Source: Candidatus Thorarchaeota archaeon
Lineage (GTDB): Archaea > Asgardarchaeota > Thorarchaeia > Thorarchaeales > Thorarchaeaceae
Assembly: GCA_021498125.1 (NCBI GenBank)
Contig: JAIZWL010000001.1
Span: 571,434-635,433, forward strand
Length of the DNA stretch: 64,000 nucleotides
Direction: 5' to 3'
Every line of letters begins with the position of its first letter. Position 1 is the first letter of the stretch. Positions 15,788-23,146 of this stretch are shown here, piece by piece. The position numbers and the translations under genes are program-made. The notes beneath the pieces are model-generated. The model made no database searches and was not told the origin of the DNA. It saw nothing but the letters and a program-made list of their open reading frames with translations.

Positions 15788-16741
15788 TTACTGGACTGGC
15801 CCAAATGTGTCCACAAGCCATTGGATATACAGTCGCACACCGTCTTCCAGTTCTATCTTGCGAGTCCATCCAAATGACTTGAGGAGCGAGATATCGATGT
15901 CTGTGATGACTACATCACCTGCCCATCCACGTTTGGTGCCAGTATAGACGATTTGTGCCTCCGGAACACCAAGTTCCTCACGGACCAGTTCAGCAATACG
16001 TGCCACTTTCAGGCGCTGGCCGGATCCAACATTGACCGGTAGGTATCCGGGTTTCATACGTTTAGCCAGCAGGACTGCAGCCTCGACCATATCGCTCACA
16101 TACATGTATGCCTTGTCCTGAGTGCCATCACCTAGTACTTCAAGACGTGTGGGTTCTTGTTTTATTTTCATGTAGAAGTCATAAATGACCCCATGTGTCG
16201 AACGAGGCCCAATGATATTTGCAAGCCGAAGGCTCACAGAGTTAATACCGTAGAGCTCTGCATATGATGAGAGGTACATCTCAAAGGCACCTTTTGCAGC
16301 GCCATAATTGCTGATCGGGCGAAACGCTGTAGACTCAGGTGTGGGAAAGACCTCAGCGTCCCCGTACACGGTCCCACCAGACGATGCAAAGATCATCTTG
16401 GGGACTTCCATCTCCCTCATCGTATCTAATAGAAGCATGCTTCCTGTCACATTGATATTGAAATCCCATAATGGTCGTTCGGCACTAAGTCTGACATCCG
16501 GTTGTGCTGCAAAATGGAAGACCATCGAGACCCCCTCAAGAGCACGACGGACATCATCTTGAGACCCAATTGAGCCTTTAATGAACTCAAAATTATCGCG
16601 TGACATATGGTGTTGAATATTCTCCAAGAGACCTGCTGAGAGATCGTCAAGGACCACTACGTCATAGGACTCGATCAATCTGTCGACAATGTGACTGCCA
16701 ATGAATCCTGCTCCGCCAGTGACCAGCACTCGTTCTGTCAT
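15788..16741 (-). CDS. NAD-dependent epimerase/dehydratase (extended SDR)
   Basis: A 317-residue sugar-nucleotide-type SDR. The NAD motif is VTGGAGFIGSHIVDRL near residue 10. The catalytic site is SSGGTVYG (Ser/Thr) with YGAAK (Y-x-x-x-K, about residue 150). RLANIIGPRSTHGVI and a substrate-domain segment (LEVLGDGTQDKAYMYVSD) match UDP-glucose 4-epimerase-like and related enzymes. It probably makes a nucleotide sugar for glycosylation of surface proteins. The exact substrate is not readable from the sequence. Confidence 0.9.
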   Translation of the reverse strand: MTERVLVTGGAGFIGSHIVDRLIESYDVVVLDDLSAGLLENIQHHMSRDNFEFIKGSIGSQDDVRRALEGVSMVFHFAAQPDVRLSAERPLWDFNINVTGSMLLLDTMREMEVPKMIFASSGGTVYGDAEVFPTPESTAFRPISNYGAAKGAFEMYLSSYAELYGINSVSLRLANIIGPRSTHGVIYDFYMKIKQEPTRLEVLGDGTQDKAYMYVSDMVEAAVLLAKRMKPGYLPVNVGSGQRLKVARIAELVREELGVPEAQIVYTGTKRGWAGDVVITDIDISLLKSFGWTRKIELEDGVRLYIQWLVDTFGPVQ

Positions 16742-16784
16742 AGCTGCTCAAACGAACACGCTTTACCGATAAGATAAAGATTCC

Positions 16785-17387
16785 TTATGCGAAGAGCGGG
16801 CTCTCAAGAATTGCCTTGACAAAACCCGCCGCAGTGTGTTTAATCTCGCTGGCATTCCACTGGCTGACAAACTCTGAGTAGAGTGACAGTTCTTCAATAA
16901 CTGGGGCGGCCAGTTGATACAACTCCAACTCCGACACAGGTTCTCCTTTTCCAATTCCTGGACAGAGTTCTTTCTTTGCGCTCAGGCCCCACATGATGGA
17001 TCCTGCAACTACACGAAACGTGAACGGGAAGGACACACATGCGCTTGGACGTATAGCATGGATGAGGCACAGGTCATCTGAGAGAAACACACAGGAACCA
17101 TCATCGATCTTTTTGAGTGCCATGTACGCAAGCCCGTGTTCTGTCATTACCGCCGGAATCTCACGAAGACCAAGGGGCACTATTTCCACTGTGTCTAAGA
17201 GATAGAAGTCGAGGGCTCGTAAAGTTTCGGGTGGCGACAGATTGAGACCTCGTGCCAAGCGGGCGACATCATGTCCTGTCACTGTTATGATGATGTCCGG
17301 TTGGCGACAACACACGCCGCATTTTAAGCATTCAAACCTAACCTCTGTGAGTTCAGGTGACTGGGGTCTGAGGTAATCTGCCGGCAT
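16785..17387 (-). CDS. YkgJ-family cysteine-cluster protein
   Basis: A 200-residue member of the zinc/iron-chelating YkgJ (CxxCxxCC) family. FECLKCGVCCRQPDI near residue 20 and the later LCLIHAIRPSACVSFPFTF supply the characteristic cysteines. HDVARLARGLNLSP and VFLSDDLCLI are typical. Its function is unknown in general; members are predicted metal-binding proteins. The start lies inside the 3' end of the upstream aminotransferase gene (35-base overlap), which argues for coupled translation. Confidence 0.8.
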   Translation of the reverse strand: MPADYLRPQSPELTEVRFECLKCGVCCRQPDIIITVTGHDVARLARGLNLSPPETLRALDFYLLDTVEIVPLGLREIPAVMTEHGLAYMALKKIDDGSCVFLSDDLCLIHAIRPSACVSFPFTFRVVAGSIMWGLSAKKELCPGIGKGEPVSELELYQLAAPVIEELSLYSEFVSQWNASEIKHTAAGFVKAILESPLFA

Positions 17388-18567
17388 GGGTGGGAGTACT
17401 CCTTTTCAGGCTCGAGAGATAATCTCCTAGGATCGCAAGTCCTTCCTCAATGACCTCTGCCGAGGCAGCATATGTGAATCTCAAATGCGTATCATATGCG
17501 GAACCGAAGACTACACCAGGTGTACATACGATTCCCGTCTCTCGCAATATCTTTTCGGCCATCTCAGTACTTCGCATCCCATACGCTGCGAAATCTGGGA
17601 ACATGTAGAATGCCCCCTTGGGTGCAACACATGTAACAGAGTCCATCGAGCAGAACATGTTTCTCATCAGTGTTCTGCGGCGTTCGTACTCTTTGCGCAT
17701 GGTTTCAATTGGTGACTGATCCCCTCGAAGGGCAGCGACTCCAGCGGCCTGGACGAATGAAGTAGCACAGGAGGTCGTGTTCTGCTGGATACGGACCATG
17801 TTGCTGATGGTCTCGGCATTTCCAATCGCATAACCGAGTCTCCAGCCAGTCATCGCGTAGGCCTTAGAGAATCCATTGATGACGAGTGTTCGTTCCATTG
17901 TGGGATCTATCTCAAGCATGCTCGTCTGTTTGAAACCGTCATAGACAAGATGCTCGTAGATCTCGTCACTGAATATGACAAAGTCGTGATCGCATGCCAA
18001 GTCGTAGAGTGCCTTCAAGTCGGACTTGGTCATGATCCCCCCAGTGGGGTTATTTGGACTGTTGATAACAATACAACGAGTGTCAGGTGTCAGGCTCTCC
18101 TTGACAGCCTCCTCATCGAAACCGTAGTCTGGACTTGTGGGGATGTCCACAGGTGAGGCCCCAGCATTGCGGATCATAATACGGTAACTGGGCCACGACG
18201 GCGAAATGATGCCCACATCGTCCCCAATATCAATCACTGCAAGAAATCCCATGAAGAGTGCCATCTTTGCTCCTGGCGTGACAATGATGTTCTCCGCCGG
18301 GTCGATCTCAATGTTTCGATCATGATAGCGTTTAGCAATGGCTTCAAGCAGTGGGGGAATACCCCTTGAAGAAACGTATCTTGTAAAACCGTTTCGAAGC
18401 GCCTCAACAGCTGCCTCAATGATATTATTTGGTGTCGGAAAGTCAGGCTGACCGACCTCAAAGTGGTACACTTTGCGACCTTCTGCCTCAAGTTTTGCGG
18501 CAAGGTCGAACATTCGTAGAGTTCCGGATGCAGGGATTCGCTGCATGTGAAGTGAGGTCCAGTCCAT
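17353..18567 (-). CDS. PLP-dependent aminotransferase, class I/II (AspC-like)
   Basis: A 404-residue fold-type I aminotransferase. The PLP lysine lies in NGFSKAYAMTGWRLGY, and the cofactor-contact segments are TPGAKMALFMGFLAV, INSPNNPTGGIM and SDEIYEHLVYDG. The C-terminal LRFTYAASAEVIEEGLAIL contains the carboxylate-binding Arg. Sequence alone suggests aspartate or aromatic amino acid aminotransferase activity; the exact acceptor is not determined. It overlaps the downstream YkgJ-type gene. A small palindrome lies near the predicted promoter upstream. Confidence 0.92.
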   Translation of the reverse strand: MDWTSLHMQRIPASGTLRMFDLAAKLEAEGRKVYHFEVGQPDFPTPNNIIEAAVEALRNGFTRYVSSRGIPPLLEAIAKRYHDRNIEIDPAENIIVTPGAKMALFMGFLAVIDIGDDVGIISPSWPSYRIMIRNAGASPVDIPTSPDYGFDEEAVKESLTPDTRCIVINSPNNPTGGIMTKSDLKALYDLACDHDFVIFSDEIYEHLVYDGFKQTSMLEIDPTMERTLVINGFSKAYAMTGWRLGYAIGNAETISNMVRIQQNTTSCATSFVQAAGVAALRGDQSPIETMRKEYERRRTLMRNMFCSMDSVTCVAPKGAFYMFPDFAAYGMRSTEMAEKILRETGIVCTPGVVFGSAYDTHLRFTYAASAEVIEEGLAILGDYLSSLKRSTPTHAGRLPQTPVT

Positions 18568-18619
18568 GGCACTATCACCGCACGCTGGTTTTCATGGTAC
18601 TTCAGACACCAGCAAGCTG

Positions 18620-18643
18620 GCGCGAACGACGCGCATTATAATA
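18620..18643 (-). promoter_or_regulatory. Promoter with adjacent GC palindrome upstream of aminotransferase
   Basis: On the minus strand a TATA-like TATTATAAT (18635-18643) is directly followed by the palindrome GCGCG-TCGTT-CGCGC (18620-18634), between the TATA box and the expected transcription start. That position would let a bound repressor block initiation. The binding protein is unknown. Confidence 0.4.
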
Positions 18644-18729
18644 CTTTTGATTAGCTCTATAAGTGCATCTATTGCGTATATTGTCAATTTCGGATGGATT
18701 AAACGCCTAAAGTCGGTTTCTCTTTGAAT

Positions 18730-19569
18730 TCAGTCCGAAGCGTTACGGATTCGCTCCATAGAATCATACAGGATCTCCTTTTGATGCTCAGTCCCAACAA
18801 GTCGAATTCGATCAGGTAGTGCCTCACCAAGACCCATATCGTGAGCACGTCGCAGTAAGGAGATGTTCAGCGGGTCACGACCAAGTAATGATGCGGCCAG
18901 TGCATCCACGGCCACAGGATCAGTTCCGACTAAGACGCCTCCCACATGAACAGTCTTCTCATCTTCGCGTGAGCCTATTACAACATCTGTGAGGTCTAGG
19001 ATGGTGAGGTCAGGGGCTACTATCGAGAGCAGATCAAGTAGAATGTCCTCAAGCTGTTCATGAAGGGCATCTTTATTCTTTTCAGGAATGAGACCGAACA
19101 GATTCTTGATTCCCGCTCCAATGGTGACTCGCGGGTCGATCTTCAGAGTGGGAACATTAATGAAAAATCGATCTTGGAGGATCAATCTGGGTAGGTCATA
19201 GCCACCTCTGATAAGCCCCGTTTTTTGAACGTGTTTGGACTGGGTTCTTGAGAGATTGACAAGGATCACGTTTTTGTCTGCGAGTTGTGCATACCCGCTC
19301 TCAGAGAATGCAATATCTGCTGTCCTCAGAGGGTTATCGTCCTCCACGATATGAACTTGGCCCACTAGACTAAATGTGCGGACAATCGCACGTATTAACT
19401 CAAAGGAGGTATTGTCTGGGAGGTTGGTATCATAGATTGAGGGTTTGAGAACGACCTGGTTCTGTTTGGAAGTAAGAACTGGTGGGGAACTCAATTTCTT
19501 GAGCGCATTTGATAATGCCTCTCTTTGGTTACGGGCAATACCCACTGCTACTTCTGCCGTATAGTCCAC
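18730..19569 (-). CDS. DUF362-domain protein
   Basis: A 279-residue DUF362 protein. Recognisable segments are VVLKPSIYDTNLPDNTS, INVPTLKIDPRVTIGAGIKN and GGVLVGTDPVAVDALAASLLGRDP, in family order. Many DUF362 proteins end in a ferredoxin domain, but this one does not and has no CxxC motif. The biochemical role of the family is unknown. It lies downstream of the disordered 509-residue protein on the same strand, with a 47-base gap. Confidence 0.82.
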   Translation of the reverse strand: MDYTAEVAVGIARNQREALSNALKKLSSPPVLTSKQNQVVLKPSIYDTNLPDNTSFELIRAIVRTFSLVGQVHIVEDDNPLRTADIAFSESGYAQLADKNVILVNLSRTQSKHVQKTGLIRGGYDLPRLILQDRFFINVPTLKIDPRVTIGAGIKNLFGLIPEKNKDALHEQLEDILLDLLSIVAPDLTILDLTDVVIGSREDEKTVHVGGVLVGTDPVAVDALAASLLGRDPLNISLLRRAHDMGLGEALPDRIRLVGTEHQKEILYDSMERIRNASD

Positions 19570-19616
19570 CTGACTGGCTCCCCCCTGTTGTGCAATGCGA
19601 CTGTTCTCATCAGATA

Positions 19617-21146
19617 CTATGCACCAAAGAACAGACGCCGAGTACGTTTCTGACGCTCCTCCTCGCTCTCATCAGGTTCAGGTGGTGGAGGCGGTGGGGG
19701 TGGCGGAGTGGTCACGGTTGTTGGCTCGTCTTCTGAACTAGTGATCTCTTCCATGTCTTTCTCTGGTTCTTCAAGTGGTGAGGTCTTGGCCTCATGATCT
19801 ATAGATGGCTCGTCGTAAGGGCTCCATGCGTCACGGGACTCAGGTGGCGCTGACCAAGGTTTCCGTTCCTCAATAGGTTCTTCATATGAGGTTGTGGAGG
19901 GGGACTCATCCATTTCCTCGGTGTATCGCTCTGATGCGTCGGATGGCTCTTCTTCTGTTGGTGGCATCATGGTCTCGGGCGGAGGAGGTGTTACCAGTGG
20001 TTCCTCAGAAACAGGGGTCTCACTCATTTGTGTTGCTTCTGTTGAAGGTGGAGGTGTCACCAGTGGTTGGTCATAATCCGCCTCAGGTTCGGTTCCGATC
20101 TCTTCCTCGTCTGTAGTGATGCTGGGTTCTGATGATGGCTCCAGCGGGCTCTCCTGTGGTGTCATAGTGTCTTCATAATCGTGCCAAGTAAATTCACTAG
20201 GTTCATCGGTCTCTGGAGTATGATCTTCAGCCTCTGAATGTATTGCAAATGCCTCATCAAGCACTCTGTCGATTTCAGCTATTGCATCTTTGAATGCATC
20301 GTCAGGTATGAATTTCGTTTCATCACTTTTTCTTGGTTCAGGCTCCTCTGTGGAGATATCATCCTCATAGGTTGTGGAACTCTCTGGCGTTATGATTGTC
20401 TCATCATCTTCAGGCGCAGTCTCGTGCTTTGTCTCCTCTGTAGACAGAGGCTCAGGCTCAACTAACTGGAAATCAGTACTGAAATCACGTGGCAATCCCT
20501 CCGGTGAGATATCGGCCTCACTCATCTCACCTGTCCGCTCAAGGGTCTCTAATGGTGATGACTCTTCGGGTTCTGCGTGGGGTGGAGTGACCTCATGAAA
20601 TTGTGCTGGCTGTTCCGTTTCAATACGTGGGCCTTCATGATGCGAAACGAATTCGATCTCTGGTGCGGTCTTCATGCTCTCTTCTGTTGGTGACGGAGGG
20701 GTCATCTCAAAAGATGGGGTGGTATCAGTCAGGCGTGTTTCACTGGGGCTTGGTTCCCGCGCCTCAGGAACGGGAGGTGCCGGAGGTTCTTCTCGGTGCG
20801 GGGTGCCATAAAGGTCATCAGGATTACTTAGGGTGTCTGCAAGTGGTGAGGACTCGATCATTGTCTGTGTGTCCTCGAAGAAATCCACTGTTGGGCGTGC
20901 CGAAATTCTCCGTTTCTCTTCCTCTTGTGATGCAGCGAAAGTAACTCCTAAGGTATGTGTGAGGCATGACTTGCATCGTCTTGCAGCAGCTATCAACGCC
21001 TCATTTATGAATTGGGCGAGTGGTTTTGCACGATCCGGATTTAGTCGCGCCCACTCGATAAAACTGTCAACCATGCGAAGTGCATCACGCACTCCTAACC
21101 AATAATTCTCATCAGCATCGGAGGTCACTTGTAACACCACTTGCAT
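19617..21146 (-). CDS. Long acidic, Pro/Glu/Ser/Thr-rich disordered protein
   Basis: A 509-residue protein of unknown function. Only the first roughly 80 residues look folded (helical, WLGVRDALRMVDSFIEWARL, and RCKSCLTHTLG). Residues 85-490 are low-complexity and dominated by Glu, Pro, Ser, Thr and Asp, with loosely repeated PLVTPPP- and SEEP-like units. A poly-proline run of nine lies near residue 488, then a basic end RQKRTRRLFFGA. No signal peptide or membrane segment is visible. The frame is uninterrupted and starts at ATG 21146. A scaffold or linker role is possible. Confidence 0.7.
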   Translation of the reverse strand: MQVVLQVTSDADENYWLGVRDALRMVDSFIEWARLNPDRAKPLAQFINEALIAAARRCKSCLTHTLGVTFAASQEEEKRRISARPTVDFFEDTQTMIESSPLADTLSNPDDLYGTPHREEPPAPPVPEAREPSPSETRLTDTTPSFEMTPPSPTEESMKTAPEIEFVSHHEGPRIETEQPAQFHEVTPPHAEPEESSPLETLERTGEMSEADISPEGLPRDFSTDFQLVEPEPLSTEETKHETAPEDDETIITPESSTTYEDDISTEEPEPRKSDETKFIPDDAFKDAIAEIDRVLDEAFAIHSEAEDHTPETDEPSEFTWHDYEDTMTPQESPLEPSSEPSITTDEEEIGTEPEADYDQPLVTPPPSTEATQMSETPVSEEPLVTPPPPETMMPPTEEEPSDASERYTEEMDESPSTTSYEEPIEERKPWSAPPESRDAWSPYDEPSIDHEAKTSPLEEPEKDMEEITSSEDEPTTVTTPPPPPPPPPEPDESEEERQKRTRRLFFGA

Positions 21147-21231
21147 CTACACGGTATATAGAGAAAAGGCTTGTGTCCGTGTAGTCCTGTGTTCTCTGAT
21201 TAGCGCGCCTTTCAGCACACCGTTTCAGTAC

Positions 21232-21663
21232 TCACTCTCGTGCTGCAAGCATCTCTTCGATTAGATTGTTGAACAATTTTGCAAGTTCTTTACGTTTGGC
21301 TGCAGTGAGGGATTTACCAACATAGAACATACGGGTGGGATAACCTGTACCGATATTCTTGCGAATCACAGTCCGATATTTCTTTTCAATTGCAGGATCT
21401 GGCTTTCGAAGGACAATTATGGCCGCAGTTGCGCCTCGAAATGTAAGAGACAGAAGGATGTCCATTGCTTTTCGTGTTGGGGACATCATGACCGCATGCA
21501 CTTCTGAGGCTCCCGCCTCGACATCGGTCGATCCTATCTGGATACCGTCGACGGCTACAATATTCTCATTGATGGCGTCCATGACCTCGCGAAGTAGAGT
21601 ATCATCGGGTCCTACTATTGTGATTTTGAAGAGGTAGCGTGCCTTTTTATCATTATTCGCCAT
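21232..21663 (-). CDS. Ras-fold-like protein without nucleotide-binding motifs (candidate pseudo-GTPase)
   Basis: About 143 residues from ATG 21663, which has GGAGA 8 bases upstream (a longer reading from 21699 lacks one). Strand 1 and its turn read FKITIVGPDDTLLREVM, positioned like KLVVVGxxxxGKT of Ras proteins but lacking the Gly-Lys-Ser/Thr. LSLTFRGATAAIIVLRKPDP resembles the switch II to strand-5 stretch YYRGADGAILVYDVTDP of Rab/Ras. The late MFYVGKSLTAAKRKELAKLF matches the NKxD region without Asn-Lys-x-Asp. The fold relationship is inference from pattern; GTP binding is not expected. Confidence 0.55.
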   Translation of the reverse strand: MANNDKKARYLFKITIVGPDDTLLREVMDAINENIVAVDGIQIGSTDVEAGASEVHAVMMSPTRKAMDILLSLTFRGATAAIIVLRKPDPAIEKKYRTVIRKNIGTGYPTRMFYVGKSLTAAKRKELAKLFNNLIEEMLAARE

Positions 21664-21930
21664 GGGAAGAGTCTCCGTCAGCATCTGAAAGTGCCACATA
21701 GCCCCGATAATATATTGAAGAACCTATTGATAATTGTTGTGTGGGTGACGAGCGCTTGTCAGTGGCAACTTGATCAGCCTCGGGTTGAATGTCGCTGTGG
21801 CTTACATCGTCAGGTCACAACCAACGGTCCAAGCCTCCGAAATCGCATTATTTTTTTGCATAGATAGGGATATTGGGATATTGCTATAGACTCTTAAGAA
21901 TACGCTAAGCCAAAAGAGTGGTGAATCTTA

Positions 21931-22284
21931 TTGATAAGTGCAGATGATGTCGTAGAGGCGCTCCGACCTGTACAGGACCCTGAATATCCTATATCCATTG
22001 TTGATCCACGAATTAAGATAGTGGTTCCCGAATACGTGAAGGTCAATTCTGAAGAGAAGATCATTACTGTACTGTTCAAGCCAACTGCGCCGTACTGTCC
22101 AATGGGCGGACTGATAGGAGTGCTCATTCGTCATAGACTGGAGCAAGTCTGGCCTGAGTTTACAGTTCGTGTCAAAGTCCTTCCTGGCTCGCACAGTCAG
22201 GAGGCGGCAGTTAATGATATGATAAGTGACAACGAAAAATACCAAAACATTATTGCTCAGCTTCAGGAACGAAGTATGTTGTGA
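21931..22284 (+). CDS. MIP18 / CIA2-like (DUF59) iron-sulfur assembly protein
   Basis: A 117-residue DUF59/MIP18 protein. ALRPVQDPEYPISIVDPRI is the family N-terminal signature, and the conserved reactive cysteine is in TAPYCPMGGLIGVLIRHRL, matching the His-Cys-Ser-Met-Ala-type motif of CIA2/FAM96. Archaeal and eukaryotic relatives act late in delivery of Fe-S clusters to target proteins. The start is TTG 21931 (weak signal). The stop overlaps the next start (GTGA), so it is the first gene of a three-gene operon. Confidence 0.9.
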   Translation: MISADDVVEALRPVQDPEYPISIVDPRIKIVVPEYVKVNSEEKIITVLFKPTAPYCPMGGLIGVLIRHRLEQVWPEFTVRVKVLPGSHSQEAAVNDMISDNEKYQNIIAQLQERSML

Positions 22285-22655
22285 ATGTTATGTATGAACT
22301 CGATCGCAATTATAGTACCCACTCGGCCACTGCAAAACTGATGATTATGTTTGGTATTATCATCTTCTTCGTCGGATTTGTCATCCACTTGTTTATGGGC
22401 TTGGACTGGGCGACGATCTCAAATTATCTTCCTGTGTGGCCCATCGCAATCACATTTGTCATCATGGTTTCGATACCTCTGGTCATAGTATTCCTTGTCT
22501 GGCCGTTGACTAAGATGGCCTCCGCGCGCTCATATTCTGAACCGACTCGTCTGGGTGCGATCTGTCCGGTATGTGGACGCCCTGTGCCTATCGATGCTGT
22601 GTACTGCCCCTATTGCGGGGAGCGAATCTCTCCCTCGGAAGACCGTAGTTATTAG
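22281..22655 (+). CDS. Small membrane protein with C-terminal zinc ribbon
   Basis: A 124-residue protein starting at GTG 22281 inside the previous stop. It has two transmembrane helices (about residues 19-40 and 50-75: LMIMFGIIIFFVGFVIHLF and WPIAITFVIMVSIPLVIVF). A cytosolic C-terminal zinc ribbon follows, CPVCGRPVPIDAVYCPYCGE. This zinc-ribbon membrane type is common in archaea and of unknown function. It is operonic with the CIA2-like and GNAT genes. Confidence 0.8.
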   Translation: MNVMYELDRNYSTHSATAKLMIMFGIIIFFVGFVIHLFMGLDWATISNYLPVWPIAITFVIMVSIPLVIVFLVWPLTKMASARSYSEPTRLGAICPVCGRPVPIDAVYCPYCGERISPSEDRSY

Positions 22656-22690
22656 TTAAGGATACGGGGAGTGGTGGTACGGGGCTCCAA

Positions 22691-23146
22691 ATTACTCCTT
22701 TCAGTCCTGAAGACATTGATGCAATTTATGACATTGAATGTAGTTCGTTCGCTCGACCTTGGGAGAAAAAGATATTCACACTCTACAGTTCATATCCCGA
22801 TGGTCTTGAGATTGAATCGGGCCACATATCCTATGGACGAGTATTGCGTGATGACAACGCGGTTGCTGGATATATTATCTGGAGTATCCACAGGCGATCT
22901 CTGTGGGGGCGTATTTTTAATATTGCAGTGAGAGCAGATGCGCGTGGTCGAGGGATCGGGACCACCCTGATGCAGTACGCGCTTCAGCACATGAAGATCA
23001 CAGGAATGGCGCGGTGCAAACTGGAAGTGCGTGAGAGTAATACTGCTGCGCGACATTTGTACGAGTCTCTGCGTATGAGAAAAATAGGTCGCATCCCCAA
23101 GTACTATGGTGATGAGGATGCGATCGTTTACACAGTCGATCTTTAG
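22691..23146 (+). CDS. GNAT N-acetyltransferase (RimI-like), start unresolved
   Basis: A RimI-like acetyltransferase. From 22691 the frame reads ITPFSPEDIDAIYDIECSS, then the acetyl-CoA motif VRADARGRGIGTTLMQYAL and the end KLEVRESNTAARHLYESLR. Homology begins two residues before 22691, but this frame has no ATG, GTG or TTG until TTG 22844, which would delete a third of the domain. ATT 22691 might be used, or a 1-base indel may connect it to GTG 22671. RimI acetylates protein N-termini. Its stop overlaps the stop of the convergent giant gene. Confidence 0.72.
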   Translation: MTPFSPEDIDAIYDIECSSFARPWEKKIFTLYSSYPDGLEIESGHISYGRVLRDDNAVAGYIIWSIHRRSLWGRIFNIAVRADARGRGIGTTLMQYALQHMKITGMARCKLEVRESNTAARHLYESLRMRKIGRIPKYYGDEDAIVYTVDL

